Assembly (NCBI GenBank): GCA_949152475.1
Contig: OX424560.1
Location: 3,410,001 to 3,474,000 of the forward strand
DNA: 64,000 nucleotides
Reading direction: 5' to 3'
DNA from: Terebella lapidaria
Taxonomy: Eukaryota > Annelida > Polychaeta > Terebellida > Terebellidae
Shown here: positions 20,264-31,339 of the stretch, piece after piece
Layout: each line of letters begins with the position of its first letter
Numbering within the stretch: the first letter of the stretch is position 1
Notes under the pieces: generated by a model
What the model was told of the DNA's origin: nothing
The model's input: the letters and a program-made list of their open reading frames with translations, nothing else
The model's database searches: none
Position numbers and translations under genes: made by a program

Positions 20264-23026
20264 GATCCGGACGTGGTGGCGACCAACACTACGTCCGGGG
20301 ATAGTTGTTCCGTGGCAAAAGATGCCGCCCCACCCGCTGATGAGCAGGACGAACCCCAAGTTGATATGACTTCTGCGGAAGTAGTCCTTGGGGATCAGTC
20401 TAGCTCCTCCGCGGCTGAGGCGGATGGCGAGGACTCCGTAGATGAGCCCAGCGCGTGCGAACGGTATCGCCCTACCTGCGGGCTGGTGAGGGACCCCTGC
20501 TGGTACCTGCCCCTGTCCTTCGGACGGGAGCCGGTCCGGTTCCTCGTGGACTCTGGCTCGGAGGTGACCCTCGTTGCCGCAGGAACGTTTAAGAAGGAGC
20601 CCGCGCTCCGCAACCTTGAGTTGCGGGATCCCGGACCGTACAAGCTCTACGGAGCGGGAGACAACTGCATCCGTATCCATGGCATCATCGATCTGCCTAT
20701 TACCCTTGGGGACAAGGTGCATCTGACAGAGGCAATCGTTGCGGATATCGGAGCGGCCGGGATTATTGGGATGAATTTTCTAAGGGTCCACCGGGTGACC
20801 GCCAACTTCAGCGCTGGCGAGCTCCGGATGGGAGAGGACATGCACTTTCTCTTCCGCTCGGGCCCGATGCATTCATTTCAAATGCGGGCGTCGCGCACTG
20901 TAGTAGTGCCGCCAATGAGTGAGATGATCATTGAGGCTAGGCCGCGTCGTCCCCGCATGCCCCTCGATGGTCGACCATGTATAGTGCAACCCGTGAGCAG
21001 TTTCGCCGAAGGAACCGGACTCGTGCTAGGTGGGGCCCTGGTCATGTCCAACCCCCGTACGATGCCCATCCTTGTGGTGATTCCTACGGATGCTCCGATT
21101 ATACTGAAGTGCGGATGCATAGCAGCTACTGCTACTCCCGCGTCCTCGAGTCGTGTCCTCCCCGATGATCCTGTCTGCCGCGCTGCGTGCGCGGCGGTGG
21201 CCGCCGGAGATGACCCGTTCACCCTGACGGACCATTTGGAATCTCGGGTTCCGAAGGACCGGTTGGATGAAGAGCAGCGCCAAGCGCTCCGCAAACTGCT
21301 GCGGCAGTATGCGGATGTGTTCATGGGTCCTGATGGTGCGGTTGGCAAGACAGACGTCGCCAAACACCGCATCGACCTCGTGGACGAGCGTCCTCTCAAG
21401 CAGCGTCTTCATCGGGCAGCGATAGTGCACCAAGAGGTCATAGACCAGGAGGTGCAAAAGATGCTCGACTTGGACATCATCGAACCCAGTGACAGCCCTT
21501 GGGCCAGTCCTGTGGTTATGGTGAAGAAGAAGGATGGCTCGTGGAGGTTCTGCGTGGACTATCGCAAACTCAACGATGCCATGCGGAAGGACTCATATCC
21601 TCTCCCGCACATTGAAGATACCTTCGATGCCCTGGCCGGGTCGCACTATTTTTGTGCTTTGGATCTGGCCTCCGGGTATTGGCAGGTGGAGATGGAGGAG
21701 AGTGATCGGGCGAAGACTGCCTTCGTTACCAAGAACGGGCTCTACCAATTCAAGGTAATGCCGTTTGGGCTCTGTAACGCACCAGCGACGTTCGAGCGCC
21801 TCATGGAGATGGTACTTAAAGGGTTCCTCTGGAAGCGATGTATGGTCTACATCGACGATGTCGTCGTGTATGGCCGGTCATTCGAGGAAACCCTCACCAA
21901 CCTCCAGATGGTGCTCCATCGCATCCGCGGAGCAGGGCTTAAATTGAAGCCAAGTAAGTGCGAACTATTCGCGCAGGAAATCCTGTACTTGGGCTTCATG
22001 GTAACGGGCACCGGAGTGAGACCAGACCCTGCAAAGGTGGCGGCCGTGCAGAAATGGCCTCCGCCATGTAACGTGGCAGACGTGAGGTCCTTTTTGGGCT
22101 TCGCGAGCTACCACCGCAGGTTTATTCGCGGCTTTGCGGAGATCGCGTGTCCCCTTACTATCCTCACGGAAAAGGGCGCCAATTTTGTTTGGTCCGCCGA
22201 GCAGGCTGACGCCTTCTCGGGACTCCGGCATGCCTTGGTAGCGGCCCCGGTGCTGCGGCAACCTCGTCCGGACTGCGAGTTCATCCTGAACACTGACGCG
22301 AGTAACTTTGCACTCGGCGGTGTCCTCTCGCAGATCGTGGACGGGCAAGAGCGGGTAGTAGCTTATGCGAGTGTGGCTTTGAGCCGCTCTCAAATGAACT
22401 ACTGTACCACTCGTGGCGATTTGCTCGCGGTGGTTACGATGACCAAGCGGTTCCGGCATTACTTGTTAGGGCGCCATTTCCGCTTGCGGACTGATCACAG
22501 TTCGCTGAGGTGGCTCCTCAACTATAGTGAGGCCGATGGCTTGGTGGCGCGGTGGCTCGTCAAACTCCAGGAGTATGACATGCAGATAGAGCATCGCGCT
22601 GGTAAGTTGCACGGCAACGCGGACGGCCTGTCCCGTTGTCACAAGTGCAAGAATCCGGGCTGTGCAGGGATGGCGCCATTCCAGCAAGCCGCGGATTCGT
22701 CCTCAGACTCGGAATTGGACGTTCCGGGGAGACCGCAGGCTGCCGCCTCCTCTAACAACACGGCGGCCGGAGCGTTTAGGGCTCATCTCCGCGCGCGGAC
22801 CCGCCGTTATCGGCGAGGGCGTCCCCCATATGAAGCGGAGGTGTGGCTCAGCTCCAGCGAGTCCTCCTCGAGTCCGGCGGTGTATTCCTCGTGGGTACCC
22901 TCGTCCTCTGGAGAGTCTGAGTATGAGCGGTCCTTGCCCCCTGTGGTGATGGCCGCTGCGGTGCAGCCGGACGCGACGGATGAGGAGCCTAATTACTTGG
23001 GCGTGGCTACTCTCCGGCACAGATAG
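20264..23026 (+). CDS. Pol of the large gypsy element: protease, reverse transcriptase, RNase H
   Basis: One long frame. The aspartic protease core is FLVDSGSEVTLV near 20540-20575. Reverse transcriptase spans about 21400-22000, with GSWRFCVDYRKLND, FCALDLASGYWQVEM, MPFGLCNAPATFERLM and catalytic VYIDDVVVYG at about 21846. RNase H spans about 22270-22640, with ILNTDASNFALGG and LRTDHSSLRWLL. These are the standard Ty3/gypsy domains in standard order. They would process Gag-Pol and copy RNA into cDNA primed at 17958. An acidic Ser-rich linker (22680-22980) precedes integrase. The upstream part of this open frame, before 20264, overlaps gag. Confidence 0.9.
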   Translation, partial: DPDVVATNTTSGDSCSVAKDAAPPADEQDEPQVDMTSAEVVLGDQSSSSAAEADGEDSVDEPSACERYRPTCGLVRDPCWYLPLSFGREPVRFLVDSGSEVTLVAAGTFKKEPALRNLELRDPGPYKLYGAGDNCIRIHGIIDLPITLGDKVHLTEAIVADIGAAGIIGMNFLRVHRVTANFSAGELRMGEDMHFLFRSGPMHSFQMRASRTVVVPPMSEMIIEARPRRPRMPLDGRPCIVQPVSSFAEGTGLVLGGALVMSNPRTMPILVVIPTDAPIILKCGCIAATATPASSSRVLPDDPVCRAACAAVAAGDDPFTLTDHLESRVPKDRLDEEQRQALRKLLRQYADVFMGPDGAVGKTDVAKHRIDLVDERPLKQRLHRAAIVHQEVIDQEVQKMLDLDIIEPSDSPWASPVVMVKKKDGSWRFCVDYRKLNDAMRKDSYPLPHIEDTFDALAGSHYFCALDLASGYWQVEMEESDRAKTAFVTKNGLYQFKVMPFGLCNAPATFERLMEMVLKGFLWKRCMVYIDDVVVYGRSFEETLTNLQMVLHRIRGAGLKLKPSKCELFAQEILYLGFMVTGTGVRPDPAKVAAVQKWPPPCNVADVRSFLGFASYHRRFIRGFAEIACPLTILTEKGANFVWSAEQADAFSGLRHALVAAPVLRQPRPDCEFILNTDASNFALGGVLSQIVDGQERVVAYASVALSRSQMNYCTTRGDLLAVVTMTKRFRHYLLGRHFRLRTDHSSLRWLLNYSEADGLVARWLVKLQEYDMQIEHRAGKLHGNADGLSRCHKCKNPGCAGMAPFQQAADSSSDSELDVPGRPQAAASSNNTAAGAFRAHLRARTRRYRRGRPPYEAEVWLSSSESSSSPAVYSSWVPSSSGESEYERSLPPVVMAAAVQPDATDEEPNYLGVATLRHR

Positions 23027-23028
23027 CT

Positions 23029-24573
23029 GTGACGCAGAGAGCTGATAGTGCTCTGGCACCGGTAATGACAGCCCTTGAGGCCGGCCAGAAGCCCTCCAAG
23101 GATGAGCGGAAGACCTACAGGGAGGAGACTTTGTCTCTAGTATCCCAGTGGGAAAGACTCTCCTTGAGGGATGGCCTCTTATACCGGCGCTATGAGCCAC
23201 CGACTCCACTGCCTCCAATATGGCAGTTGGTGCTTCCGGCGGGGCTGCGGAAAGAAGTACTCCACCAGTTGCATGACCTCCGGGTGACCGGTCACTTGGG
23301 AATCCGGAGGACCGTCCATAGGCTACAACAGCGCTTTCATTGGCCTGGTAGCAGCTTGGACGTGCAACGGTGGTGCGCAGCCTGCCCTCGGTGTCAAGCT
23401 CGCAAAGGAGTTCCGACTCCTGGCCGCCACCCCTTAACCACGGTTAAGGCGGGCGCGCCGTTTGATCGGATAGCTTTGGATATACTGGATACCCACGGGG
23501 TCACCCCGCGCGGTTTCCGGTACATCCTGGTGATTTCCGACTATTTTACCAAATATACTGATGCCTACCCACTGCGCCGCCAGACTGCGGACGAGGTAGC
23601 TCGGTTGCTGGTAAATAGATGGGTGGTGTACCATGGGGTACCTAAACAGGTACATTCGGATCAAGGCACGCAATTTGAGAGCAACCTGTTCCGAAACCTA
23701 GCACAGATGCTAGGCAGTACCAAGGTGTGGACCACCCCCTACAGGCCCCAGCCTGATGGCCAGGTCGAACGCTTTAATCGATCGGTCCTCAATATGCTGG
23801 CGGCCTTTGTGAACGATCGTGCGAATGATTGGGATGACCACCTCCCGTATGTCTTAATGGCGTACAGGTCGTCGGTCCACTCTTCGACCGGAGTTACTCC
23901 GCACGCGATGTTGTACGGCCTGGAGCTAAATTTGCCCGTGGATATTATGTATCCAACTGCGGCAGAGACCGGCGCAGTACCGCAGTGCGGTCCGGAGTAC
24001 GTGGAGTGGATTCGCCGCGCCCTGGCGAACGCCCATGATTTCGCGCGTGCGCGCCTGGACAAGTCTGCCATCCGGCAGAAGCGAGGCTATGACGCCCATG
24101 CTAAGGGTAGGCCAGCTTTTGCGGAAGGCGACAAGGTGCGCTACTATTATCCGCCGCTTAAGCAAGGTAATAAATTTGCTAAGCCGTGGATAGGCCCGTT
24201 TACGGTACTGAAACAGGTGACAGAGGTGGACTACCGGATCCGGAGGGATTCCGATCCGGACAGGGTTCTGGTTGTCCATATCGATAATCTGAAGAAGTAC
24301 GAGGGCCCGCTTGTCATGGATCCGCTCATTCAAGATGCGGAACCTGATGATGCTCCCGTATGGGATCCGTCCGGTCAGCATCCGCGGACTCCGGACGAGC
24401 GTGTGCGCCGTATGGTGGGCCTCCCGGACCTCTCTGACCCGTCAGATGATGGACTGGGTGGCTATCAGCCAGATGACGGCGATCCGCAGGTACCCCCACT
24501 CCCTCCAGTACCTGCGGATGACGGGCGGCCACGCCAGAAACCACGTGCGCCAGCCCAATATGGGTGGGAATAA
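23029..24573 (+). CDS. Integrase of the large gypsy element
   Basis: Follows RNase H. It has an HHCC zinc-binding module (GHLGIRRTVHRLQQRFHWPG, then WCAACPRCQARKG, about 23290-23405) and the catalytic triad region with ALDILD (near 23473), HSDQGTQFES (near 23653) and DGQVERFNRSVLNM (near 23755). The C-terminal GPY/F-type module reads WIGPFTVLKQVTEVDYRI near 24190. No chromodomain is visible; an acidic Pro-rich tail follows. Integrase would insert the cDNA and make the 4 bp duplication. Its last ~200 codons are repeated immediately downstream (24801-25373). Confidence 0.9.
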   Translation: MTQRADSALAPVMTALEAGQKPSKDERKTYREETLSLVSQWERLSLRDGLLYRRYEPPTPLPPIWQLVLPAGLRKEVLHQLHDLRVTGHLGIRRTVHRLQQRFHWPGSSLDVQRWCAACPRCQARKGVPTPGRHPLTTVKAGAPFDRIALDILDTHGVTPRGFRYILVISDYFTKYTDAYPLRRQTADEVARLLVNRWVVYHGVPKQVHSDQGTQFESNLFRNLAQMLGSTKVWTTPYRPQPDGQVERFNRSVLNMLAAFVNDRANDWDDHLPYVLMAYRSSVHSSTGVTPHAMLYGLELNLPVDIMYPTAAETGAVPQCGPEYVEWIRRALANAHDFARARLDKSAIRQKRGYDAHAKGRPAFAEGDKVRYYYPPLKQGNKFAKPWIGPFTVLKQVTEVDYRIRRDSDPDRVLVVHIDNLKKYEGPLVMDPLIQDAEPDDAPVWDPSGQHPRTPDERVRRMVGLPDLSDPSDDGLGGYQPDDGDPQVPPLPPVPADDGRPRQKPRAPAQYGWE

Positions 24574-25567
24574 CCTTCCGCCTATCACACGAAGGACGGG
24601 TTTTAGGTCGTTCCGTGAGAGTCCGCACGACTTACCTCCGCGGGTGGCTACTTTGTGGCTATCTTCGGAGTTGAGGTCTGCGGAGACTTTCATGTCATAA
24701 CGCCGCCGCTCCGCATCCGCCCTCCCGTAGTTTTCAGCGCTAGGGACGTGCGGCAGCCTCATCCTCAACCGGCGCAGTACCCCAGTGCGGTCCGGAGTAC
24801 GTGGAGTGGATTCGCCGCGCCCTGGCGAACGCCCATGATTTCGCGCGCGCGCGCCTGGACAAGTCTGCCATCCTTCAGAAGCGAGGCTATGACGCCCATG
24901 CTAAGGGTAGGCCAGCTTTTGCGGAAGGTGACAAGGTGCGCTACTATTATCCGCCGCTTAAGCAAGGTAATAAATTTGCTAAGCCGTGGATAGGCCCGTT
25001 TACGGTACTGAAACAGGTGACAGAGGTGGACTACCGGATCCGGAGGGATTCCGATCCGGACAGGGTTCTGGTTGTCCATATCGATAATCTGAAGAAGTAC
25101 GAGGGCCCGCTTGTCATGGATCCGCTCATTCAAGATGCGGAACCTGATGATGCTCCCGTATGGGATCCGTCCGGTCAGCATCCGCGGACTCCGGACGAGC
25201 GTGTGCGCCGTATGGTGGGCCTCCCGGACCTCTCTGACCCGTCAGATGATGGACTGGGTGGCTATCAGCCAGATGACGGCGATCCGCAGGTACCCCCACT
25301 CCCTCCAGTACCTGCGGATGACGTGCGGCCACGCCAGAAACCACGTGCGCCAGCCCAATATGGGTGGGAATAACCTTCCGCCTATCACACGAAGGACGGG
25401 TTTTAGGTCGTTCCGTGAGAGTCCGCACGACTTACCTCCGCGGGTGGCTACTTTGTGGCTATCTTCGGAGTTGAGGTCTGCGGAGACTTTCATGTCGTAA
25501 CGCCGCCGCTCCGCATCCGCCCTCCCGTAGTTTTCAGCGCTAGGGACGTGCGGCAGCCTCATCCGCA
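23968..25567 (+). repeat. 800 bp tandem duplication at the integrase 3' end
   Basis: 23968-24767 is repeated as 24768-25567 at a constant offset of 800, nearly identical. The unit covers the integrase C-terminus and about 190 bp of following non-coding DNA. Confidence 0.93.
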
Positions 25568-26137
25568 TGAGTTCGCCTGTAGTCCAGCGTAGTTAACACA
25601 GCGGCTATGCTGGCCGGACGACTTTTGTGGATTTGCCGGACGCCCTTGGTCCCGGAACAGCCTCTTAAGTGGCCAGACTGAGGTTGGGATTTATGTCCGC
25701 TACAGGAGAAGCGCCTTCCCACGGATTTGGGGAACTGGCTCTGGACGCGGGGATAGTGTCCGCACGTGAGGACTGACGTCCGCGGTTCGTCCGCGTGACT
25801 CGTCCGGCGTCCGCGACGCTTTAAGATGACGCACTTCGGTGTAGTTATCCCCCGTGAGCCATTACTATAATTAAGGTTATAGTAAGTAAGGTTTCTAACG
25901 GCAGGAAACCGACTATCCATTATGATAATGGAGCGGTTGTTAAGTCCGCGGGTGCGGACCAGCCGCGGTAGCGGGTGACGCTCATTCTCGTCCGGATCGT
26001 ACCTTACAATACGCGGTCCGGCCGGAATGACCGGAACCCCGGCCTCCTTCTAAGAAGGGGGTCGTATATTACATGCGCAACACTTGAGGTGGCTTTTAAT
26101 TCCAATTTCATCTACATTGGATAAGGGCAATACGCCG
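25568..26137 (+). other. Non-coding G/C-rich spacer within the gypsy element
   Basis: Lies between the 800 bp and 437 bp duplications. No convincing frame or recognised motif. Confidence 0.6.
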
Positions 26138-27011
26138 TTCTATGGTAGGCGTCCGGCCTGGACTCCGTCCGCGGGCAACTTCGGACGTTCGCCGGCTATT
26201 GCTTTCATCATCTTTGGGCGCCTCTAGATTGGGCGCCGGTATGAAGGGTTCGCCCCCTAACCATTGAGGTTATGGCCCATGCCGGCTCCGCGTCTAATCT
26301 ATTGGCTCCGTGCTCCGGTAGTCGTTTGAGGAGGCTCTGGGCTGGACCGGGCACCGCTCCGCGGCCGGGCTGTACGTCGGGGTTGCTAGTGGGCACTTTG
26401 CAAACGCCCATAGGGCGCCCGATTGTCGGTCCGGACGTCATGGGTATGTCCGATCGCCTTGTAAGCGTGCCAGCGGCTATGGGGAGTGATTTTGTTTATT
26501 TTCCATCTCATTTATTATTTATGGGTGGATTATAAGCCACAAGTGTGCGCATGTTCCCATAGAACAATACACCTTTCTATGGTAGGCGTCCGGCCTGGAC
26601 TCCGTCCGCGGGCAGCTCCGGACGTCCGCCGGCTATTGCTTTCATCATCTTTGGGCGCCTCTAGATTGGGCGCCGGTATGAAGGGTTCGCCCCCTAACCA
26701 TTGAGGTTATGGCCCATGCCGGCTCCGCGTCTAATCTATTGGCTCCGTGCTCCGGTAGTCGTTTGAGGAGGCTCTGGGCTGGACCGGGCACCGCTCCGCG
26801 GCCGGGCTGTACGTCGGGGTTGCTAGTGGGCGCTTTGCAAACGCCCATAGGGCGCCCGATTGTCGGTCCGGACGTCATGGGTATGTCCGATCGCCTTGTA
26901 AGCGTGCCAGCGGCTATGGGGAGTGATTTTGTTTATTTTCCATCTCATTTATTATTTATGGGTGGATTATAAGCCACAAGTGTGCGCGTGTTCCCATGGA
27001 AATGCTATTCC
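26138..27011 (+). repeat. 437 bp tandem duplication
   Basis: 26138-26574 and 26575-27011 match at a constant offset of 437 over about 427 bp, with only a few differences. The unit begins TTCTATGGTAGGCGTCC and holds no convincing gene. Confidence 0.93.
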
Positions 27012-27695
27012 TACTCATTTACCAAATATATGAGAAAGTTTAGTGATATATCTCTTTTCCCTGGTGCAATAGAGAGTAAGAAATCGGGAGATTTCTGCTT
27101 TCGCAAGAGGGGTGTAGGAGATTGTGTACATCGTATCAAAGGCTGTATGCCGTGATCTATGAAAATCATGCAAGTGGTGGTGGATTTATTTCCATTGCTG
27201 CTTGGGCAGTGTTAAATTTTTATTTATCGCTGCTGATAGGGTGACATAATCGTAACACCCACAAGTAGTTTGGCTTTTGATACATTGTATACAATCTTTA
27301 ACCTGCGAGGGTGATTAACTTCACGTCATTGATCGCCAGTGCGAAAGCTATTGCTAATGACTGCTGTTAATTACTGAAGTATTTTAGCGGGTTCCCCCGG
27401 GATGGCTTGTGTACATAAGCCACCCGTATACGTGGAACGACAGGAGTCACCGGGGGGAGATGCGTGCATGTGAATGTGATAGTGTAAAACGTTCTTTTGT
27501 CTGTCGATCTGGTAGATGCAGTGGACAGACGTTTCCACGGGAACGCGTCGTACGATGCGCGTGCAGTATAACTGCCAACACTTGATGCCTTTAATCGATG
27601 TAACTCGAGACTTACTGGTCATTCAAGCGCTCGGCACTGGTGGAGACAGATCTGCGGGTCTGACTCCCAGTGTTTGTAGCGTTTAGAGCGCTTGA
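27012..27695 (+). other. A/T-richer spacer before the accessory block
   Basis: Composition shifts to A/T-rich from about 27000 to 27600, then returns to G/C-rich at the accessory genes. It may be a leader or intron of an accessory transcript, or foreign DNA picked up by the element. No gene seen. Confidence 0.5.
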
Positions 27696-29219
27696 TATGT
27701 CAGAGTCAAGTGACGGTTGGGGAGATGATAAAGGGAGGGAGGAGGGGTCTCTGGAGCGCACTAGTGTGTACTCGAGACCCCTAGCTAGGCCTGAGGATGA
27801 TGACCGCGAGGTCGTCTCCGAAGGCGAGGATGTGGATTCTGCGGAATCCAGCTCCGGCTCTGGTTCCGGTACAGGAACCGAGTCCGAGAGCGAGGTCGCG
27901 GAGGACCGCCCCGCAGAGAGTGACTCGGCCACGTTAGGCGCCGAGCAACTCTTAAATCCGTCGCCTTTTCCTCGCATGGAAGAGATGATGGACTGCGGTG
28001 AGGTGGGACCCGCTCGTGTCGACATTGAGTTGCATCCGCCCGCGGAGATGCTTGCGTCTCTGGGGCCGGATGAGAGTACTCGTGCGGAAACCCGTCCGGA
28101 TGGCCGTACCGGTTCCGCCGAGAACTCCTCGGTGTCTGCACCTGCGGAGTCTGGTCCGCACGACCGGAAGGCCCCTGGGACTTGGGCGGAGCAGGTTGAC
28201 GTGGCTGAGGAAGCCGCATCCCAGCCTCCGGCCCAGGAACAGGAGTCTGGCTCGAAGGAGACCGAGAACCAGGATGACGGGTTTACATCGCTCGTCTCCA
28301 GGCGTACTCGCTGTCGAGCCCGAGAGATTGCCCAGAAGCAGTGGAGAGCCCAGCAGGCGCTGGAGGCCTCCAACCGCGGGCAATCCGAGACCGGATCCGA
28401 CCCGGACCCGGTCTCCTCGCCTCCGAAGAAGAAGAAGAAGAAGCGGACCCACCGGAAAAAGAAGTCCGGCGGTCCCCCGCCTAAACCCGGATCGCAGTCC
28501 GGAGGACCCAAGCCGCTGGCGCCTAAGCCGGGCGGCCAGTCGGGGTCCTCCGCCAAACCCAGAGACGCCAAGGCGCCTAATCCCTCGGGATCTGGTGCGG
28601 GCGGCGCCTCCGAAGGATCCGGCCAGGGCGCAGGAGGTTCCAGTAAGCGGGTTCCTATCCAGGCACCGAAAGGAACCTCCTCCTCTTCTTCCTCCGGTAA
28701 TAAGAGACCTACCGGAGCTGCGGAGGTGGGGTCCAGTCCAGTGGATCGGGGGCGTCCCGTGCCGAAGGAAGGAGATCTGCATTTAGAACTCCTCCGGAAG
28801 CGCGCGGAGCAAGACGGGGTTAACCTGTCTGACGCCGCACTGGAATCGGGACGTCGGGCTTTTGTTGCGTCGCAACAAAGGACCGCGACCCAACGCGGGA
28901 AGAGTGTGCCCTGACAACCCAGGTCGGAGAATCGTTCGGGGGCGGCCAAGAAGAAGCGGCCGTCCTCGGAGCAGCCCTCTATCCAGAGGTTGCAGGCCGA
29001 GATGGGCCCCGAACTCCCTGGGATCCGTCAGGGACACATGTTCCTCCCGCGTTATGGCAGGGATCCGCAGGGGCGACGCACAGCGGACGCCGGCGCGGCG
29101 GCCGACACGCCTTTTACACGGCCTCGTCCACTCACGGACGAGGAGCGTGTCAGGCTGCCGCCCGAGACAGAGGACGGGGTAACAATGCCTCCTCTGTCCG
29201 GAATCCCTGGACGGGTATG
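27696..29219 (+). CDS. Accessory gene A of the gypsy element: basic, low-complexity protein
   Basis: Plus-strand frame beginning MSESSDGWGDDKGREEG. The first ~170 residues are acidic and Ser/Glu-rich. A lysine block KKKKKKRTHRKKK near 28425-28466 looks like a nuclear localisation or nucleic-acid-binding stretch, and a long Gly/Ser/Pro-rich section follows. The same reading frame resumes downstream (near 28990-29219) with similar composition. No signal peptide or membrane helix, so not an envelope. I recognise no family. The long antisense frame over the same DNA is a composition artefact. Being part of an old element, the gene is treated as a fossil. Confidence 0.55.
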
Positions 29220-29308
29220 AGGACCCGCATCAAGCGCTCAACCGGGATCGTAGGTATCCTTCCTACGACCACCAGAGTCGACATGTTGCGGGGTACCACT
29301 ACCCCTGG

Positions 29309-29785
29309 ATGAAAATGTTCGTGTGTAAGAGGTGTTACTCAAGTAAGCCTCAACAACGATATTTTTGCAGTTTGGAGGCCCTGAACACTCACCGCGCGGG
29401 TGCACACCAAGGTGAGGGACTTCATACCGTTGGTGATGAAGCGGGGTCTGTATTCAATTATGGATACATTCCACCAAGGGTGGCATCGTTCATGACCACG
29501 TCAGGAACGGTGAAGAACCGGTTTTTCCACTGGGGTCCGTGGCGCTTTGCACAGCGCATCATGGACGATGCCTGGAAAGAGTCTGGCGTCGTGTCCGCGG
29601 GCTCGAGCTACACAGCTCACCTGACGGCTTCAATGGGCCAGACTGCGGTGGAGTATCAGGCGGCGGAAGCCGCCCGGACAGCAGCAGAGGCTGTCCGTCA
29701 ACCGCCGGCAACCCAGGCAGTGGAAGAACGGCACCGGGTGACCATGGTCGTGTCGGAGATGCCGCAGATCGCGGCCAAGACATGA
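29309..29785 (+). CDS. Accessory gene B of the gypsy element: C2H2-type zinc finger protein
   Basis: Frame with a zinc-finger-like start: FVCKRC, an expanded loop, then FCSLEALNTHRAGAH, which fits F-x5-L-x2-H-x4-H of a C2H2 finger. A conserved-looking globular stretch follows (YIPPRVASFMTTSGTVKNRF, FHWGPWRFAQRIMDDAW), then an Ala/Glu-rich helix. It may be the C-terminal part of accessory gene A, since it follows directly. A lone finger beside basic tracts suggests nucleic-acid binding; that is inference. Confidence 0.55.
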   Translation: MKMFVCKRCYSSKPQQRYFCSLEALNTHRAGAHQGEGLHTVGDEAGSVFNYGYIPPRVASFMTTSGTVKNRFFHWGPWRFAQRIMDDAWKESGVVSAGSSYTAHLTASMGQTAVEYQAAEAARTAAEAVRQPPATQAVEERHRVTMVVSEMPQIAAKT

Positions 29786-29789
29786 GTGG

Positions 29790-31104
29790 CTTCTCCTAAG
29801 CCGCGCCCCCGCCAAGGACTCAGGGGAAGAGTTCGTCCGCTGGAACAACTCCGGCCGAGACGACGCCCCTGCAGTCCCCGGGTGCGCTGACTCAGGAGGA
29901 TTTCCCAGGCTTGCTCGAGGTGACGGTACCCGCGGGTCCGTCTGAGGGACGGGTGGTGGCAGACACCTCTGCCTCCTCGAGTACCACGTCGGCGGTCCGG
30001 CCAAGGACCCCACGTGTGACTCACTCGGTCGCAAGCAGTAGCGGACGTGCGGTACCTATTTCGAGGTCGGCGTCCGCGTCCTCGTTGGTAGTTGAGGGGA
30101 CGTCCGCGGGATGGCAAAGCACCGCCTCCCTGGACTTGGATCCTCTCGACACCACGGCGGACGTACGCCGGAGGCTCAGTCCCACGACCGCCAGTGTCTA
30201 CGAGACTTTCCGCGAGTCTGTAGGCCAGGCGGTCGGCCATCGTCATGATGGTTTGGACCGGATCCCCGGTGACCCAGCGTTGGTGAACCTGCCAGTGCCC
30301 CGAGCCATTCGTGACTTGGTCCGCGCTCGAGAAGAGCACCCCTGGGATCACCCCCAGCACGGTCGGCTCACTCGAGCGGTGGAGTACCTCGTGGCGGAGA
30401 TGGACAGCTCTCTGGACCGGTTCAGCCGGTGCCGCGCCGAGGCCTCCCGTGTCGCATGCGACCTCGCATACGACCAGGGCCTCATGGAAGGCACCCGGCG
30501 GAGCCTAGAGAGCTACCGGACTTTGTCGGCCGTCATTGAGTGGTGCGCGTTCGACCAAGGTCGAACCGCCGCTCTTGCCGAGCAGTCTGGGGCGTCCGCC
30601 CCCGCCCCAGAGGTAACCGCTAGGATGGAGCACCTGGAGGCTGAGAATGAGCAGCTACGGCGTCGTCTTGACGAAGCCGAGGCCGCTCGGACTCGCCTAC
30701 TCCAGGGTGTCGATGACCCCGAGTCGTCCGCCCTGAACCAGGCGGCTCTCCAGTGGGCGGATGCTGCTTTGGAGCTGGCCATCTACCCATAACTAGTCCA
30801 GGTGTGGGGAGAACGCACGGCCGGTCCTCAGCGCACCCGCGATACGGTAGAGATGTTCCGCGCCATTGCAGACCTCGGCGCTACGTCTCTACCGGCCTCC
30901 GTCGTGATGGCTCCGTCAGGACCCGGATTGCAGGGCTCACCGCATAAGCCCCTGCAAGCGCCACCGGCCCTGCCTCATCCGCCCGTGCAGCCGGCTTTCT
31001 CACTGCCGGCTCCGCTGCTTCCGCAGCGTAGGGACTCGTCACCGCCGCCAAACCCCAAGACAGGCGGCACGGATGAGGAGCCGATGATGGCGGAAGAAGG
31101 CTAG
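29790..31104 (+). CDS. Accessory gene C of the gypsy element: coiled-coil protein
   Basis: Counterpart of the protein at 4079-5386: shared blocks include LLEVTVPAGPSEGRVV near the start, AVGHRHDGLDRIPGDPALVN, EEHPWDHPQHGRLTRAVEYL, the coiled coil EVTARMEHLEAENEQLRRRL and the ending NPKTGGTDEEPM. Conservation of these blocks between two diverged subfamilies, with variable Ser/Pro-rich linkers, suggests the protein was under selection while the elements were active. No membrane segment. Function unknown. Fossil; its last ~100 bp are duplicated at 33028-33132. Confidence 0.65.
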
Positions 31105-31339
31105 GGTGCTAGCCTCGTCGCCGCACTTGTGCGGCGGCGTGCCGGAGTCGCTCTCGCGGCTCCGCCCTGCCTCAGACCCGTTCTGCGGATCTGAGGAGCC
31201 GGCCGGCAGGGCGGTCGGCAACATTTTTAGAGGTACTATCACTTTTGATCACTCGGTGTGTCATTTTACAAAATTTCTAAATTTAAAGTTTAACCTTAAA
31301 GATATTCCAAAGACTCGACACACCGTCCTTTTATAACGG

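Noticed and set aside
27612-28949. 445-codon minus-strand open frame
   Set aside because: Antisense to accessory gene A in G/C-rich, Ser/Pro-biased DNA; no domain, and the composition explains it.
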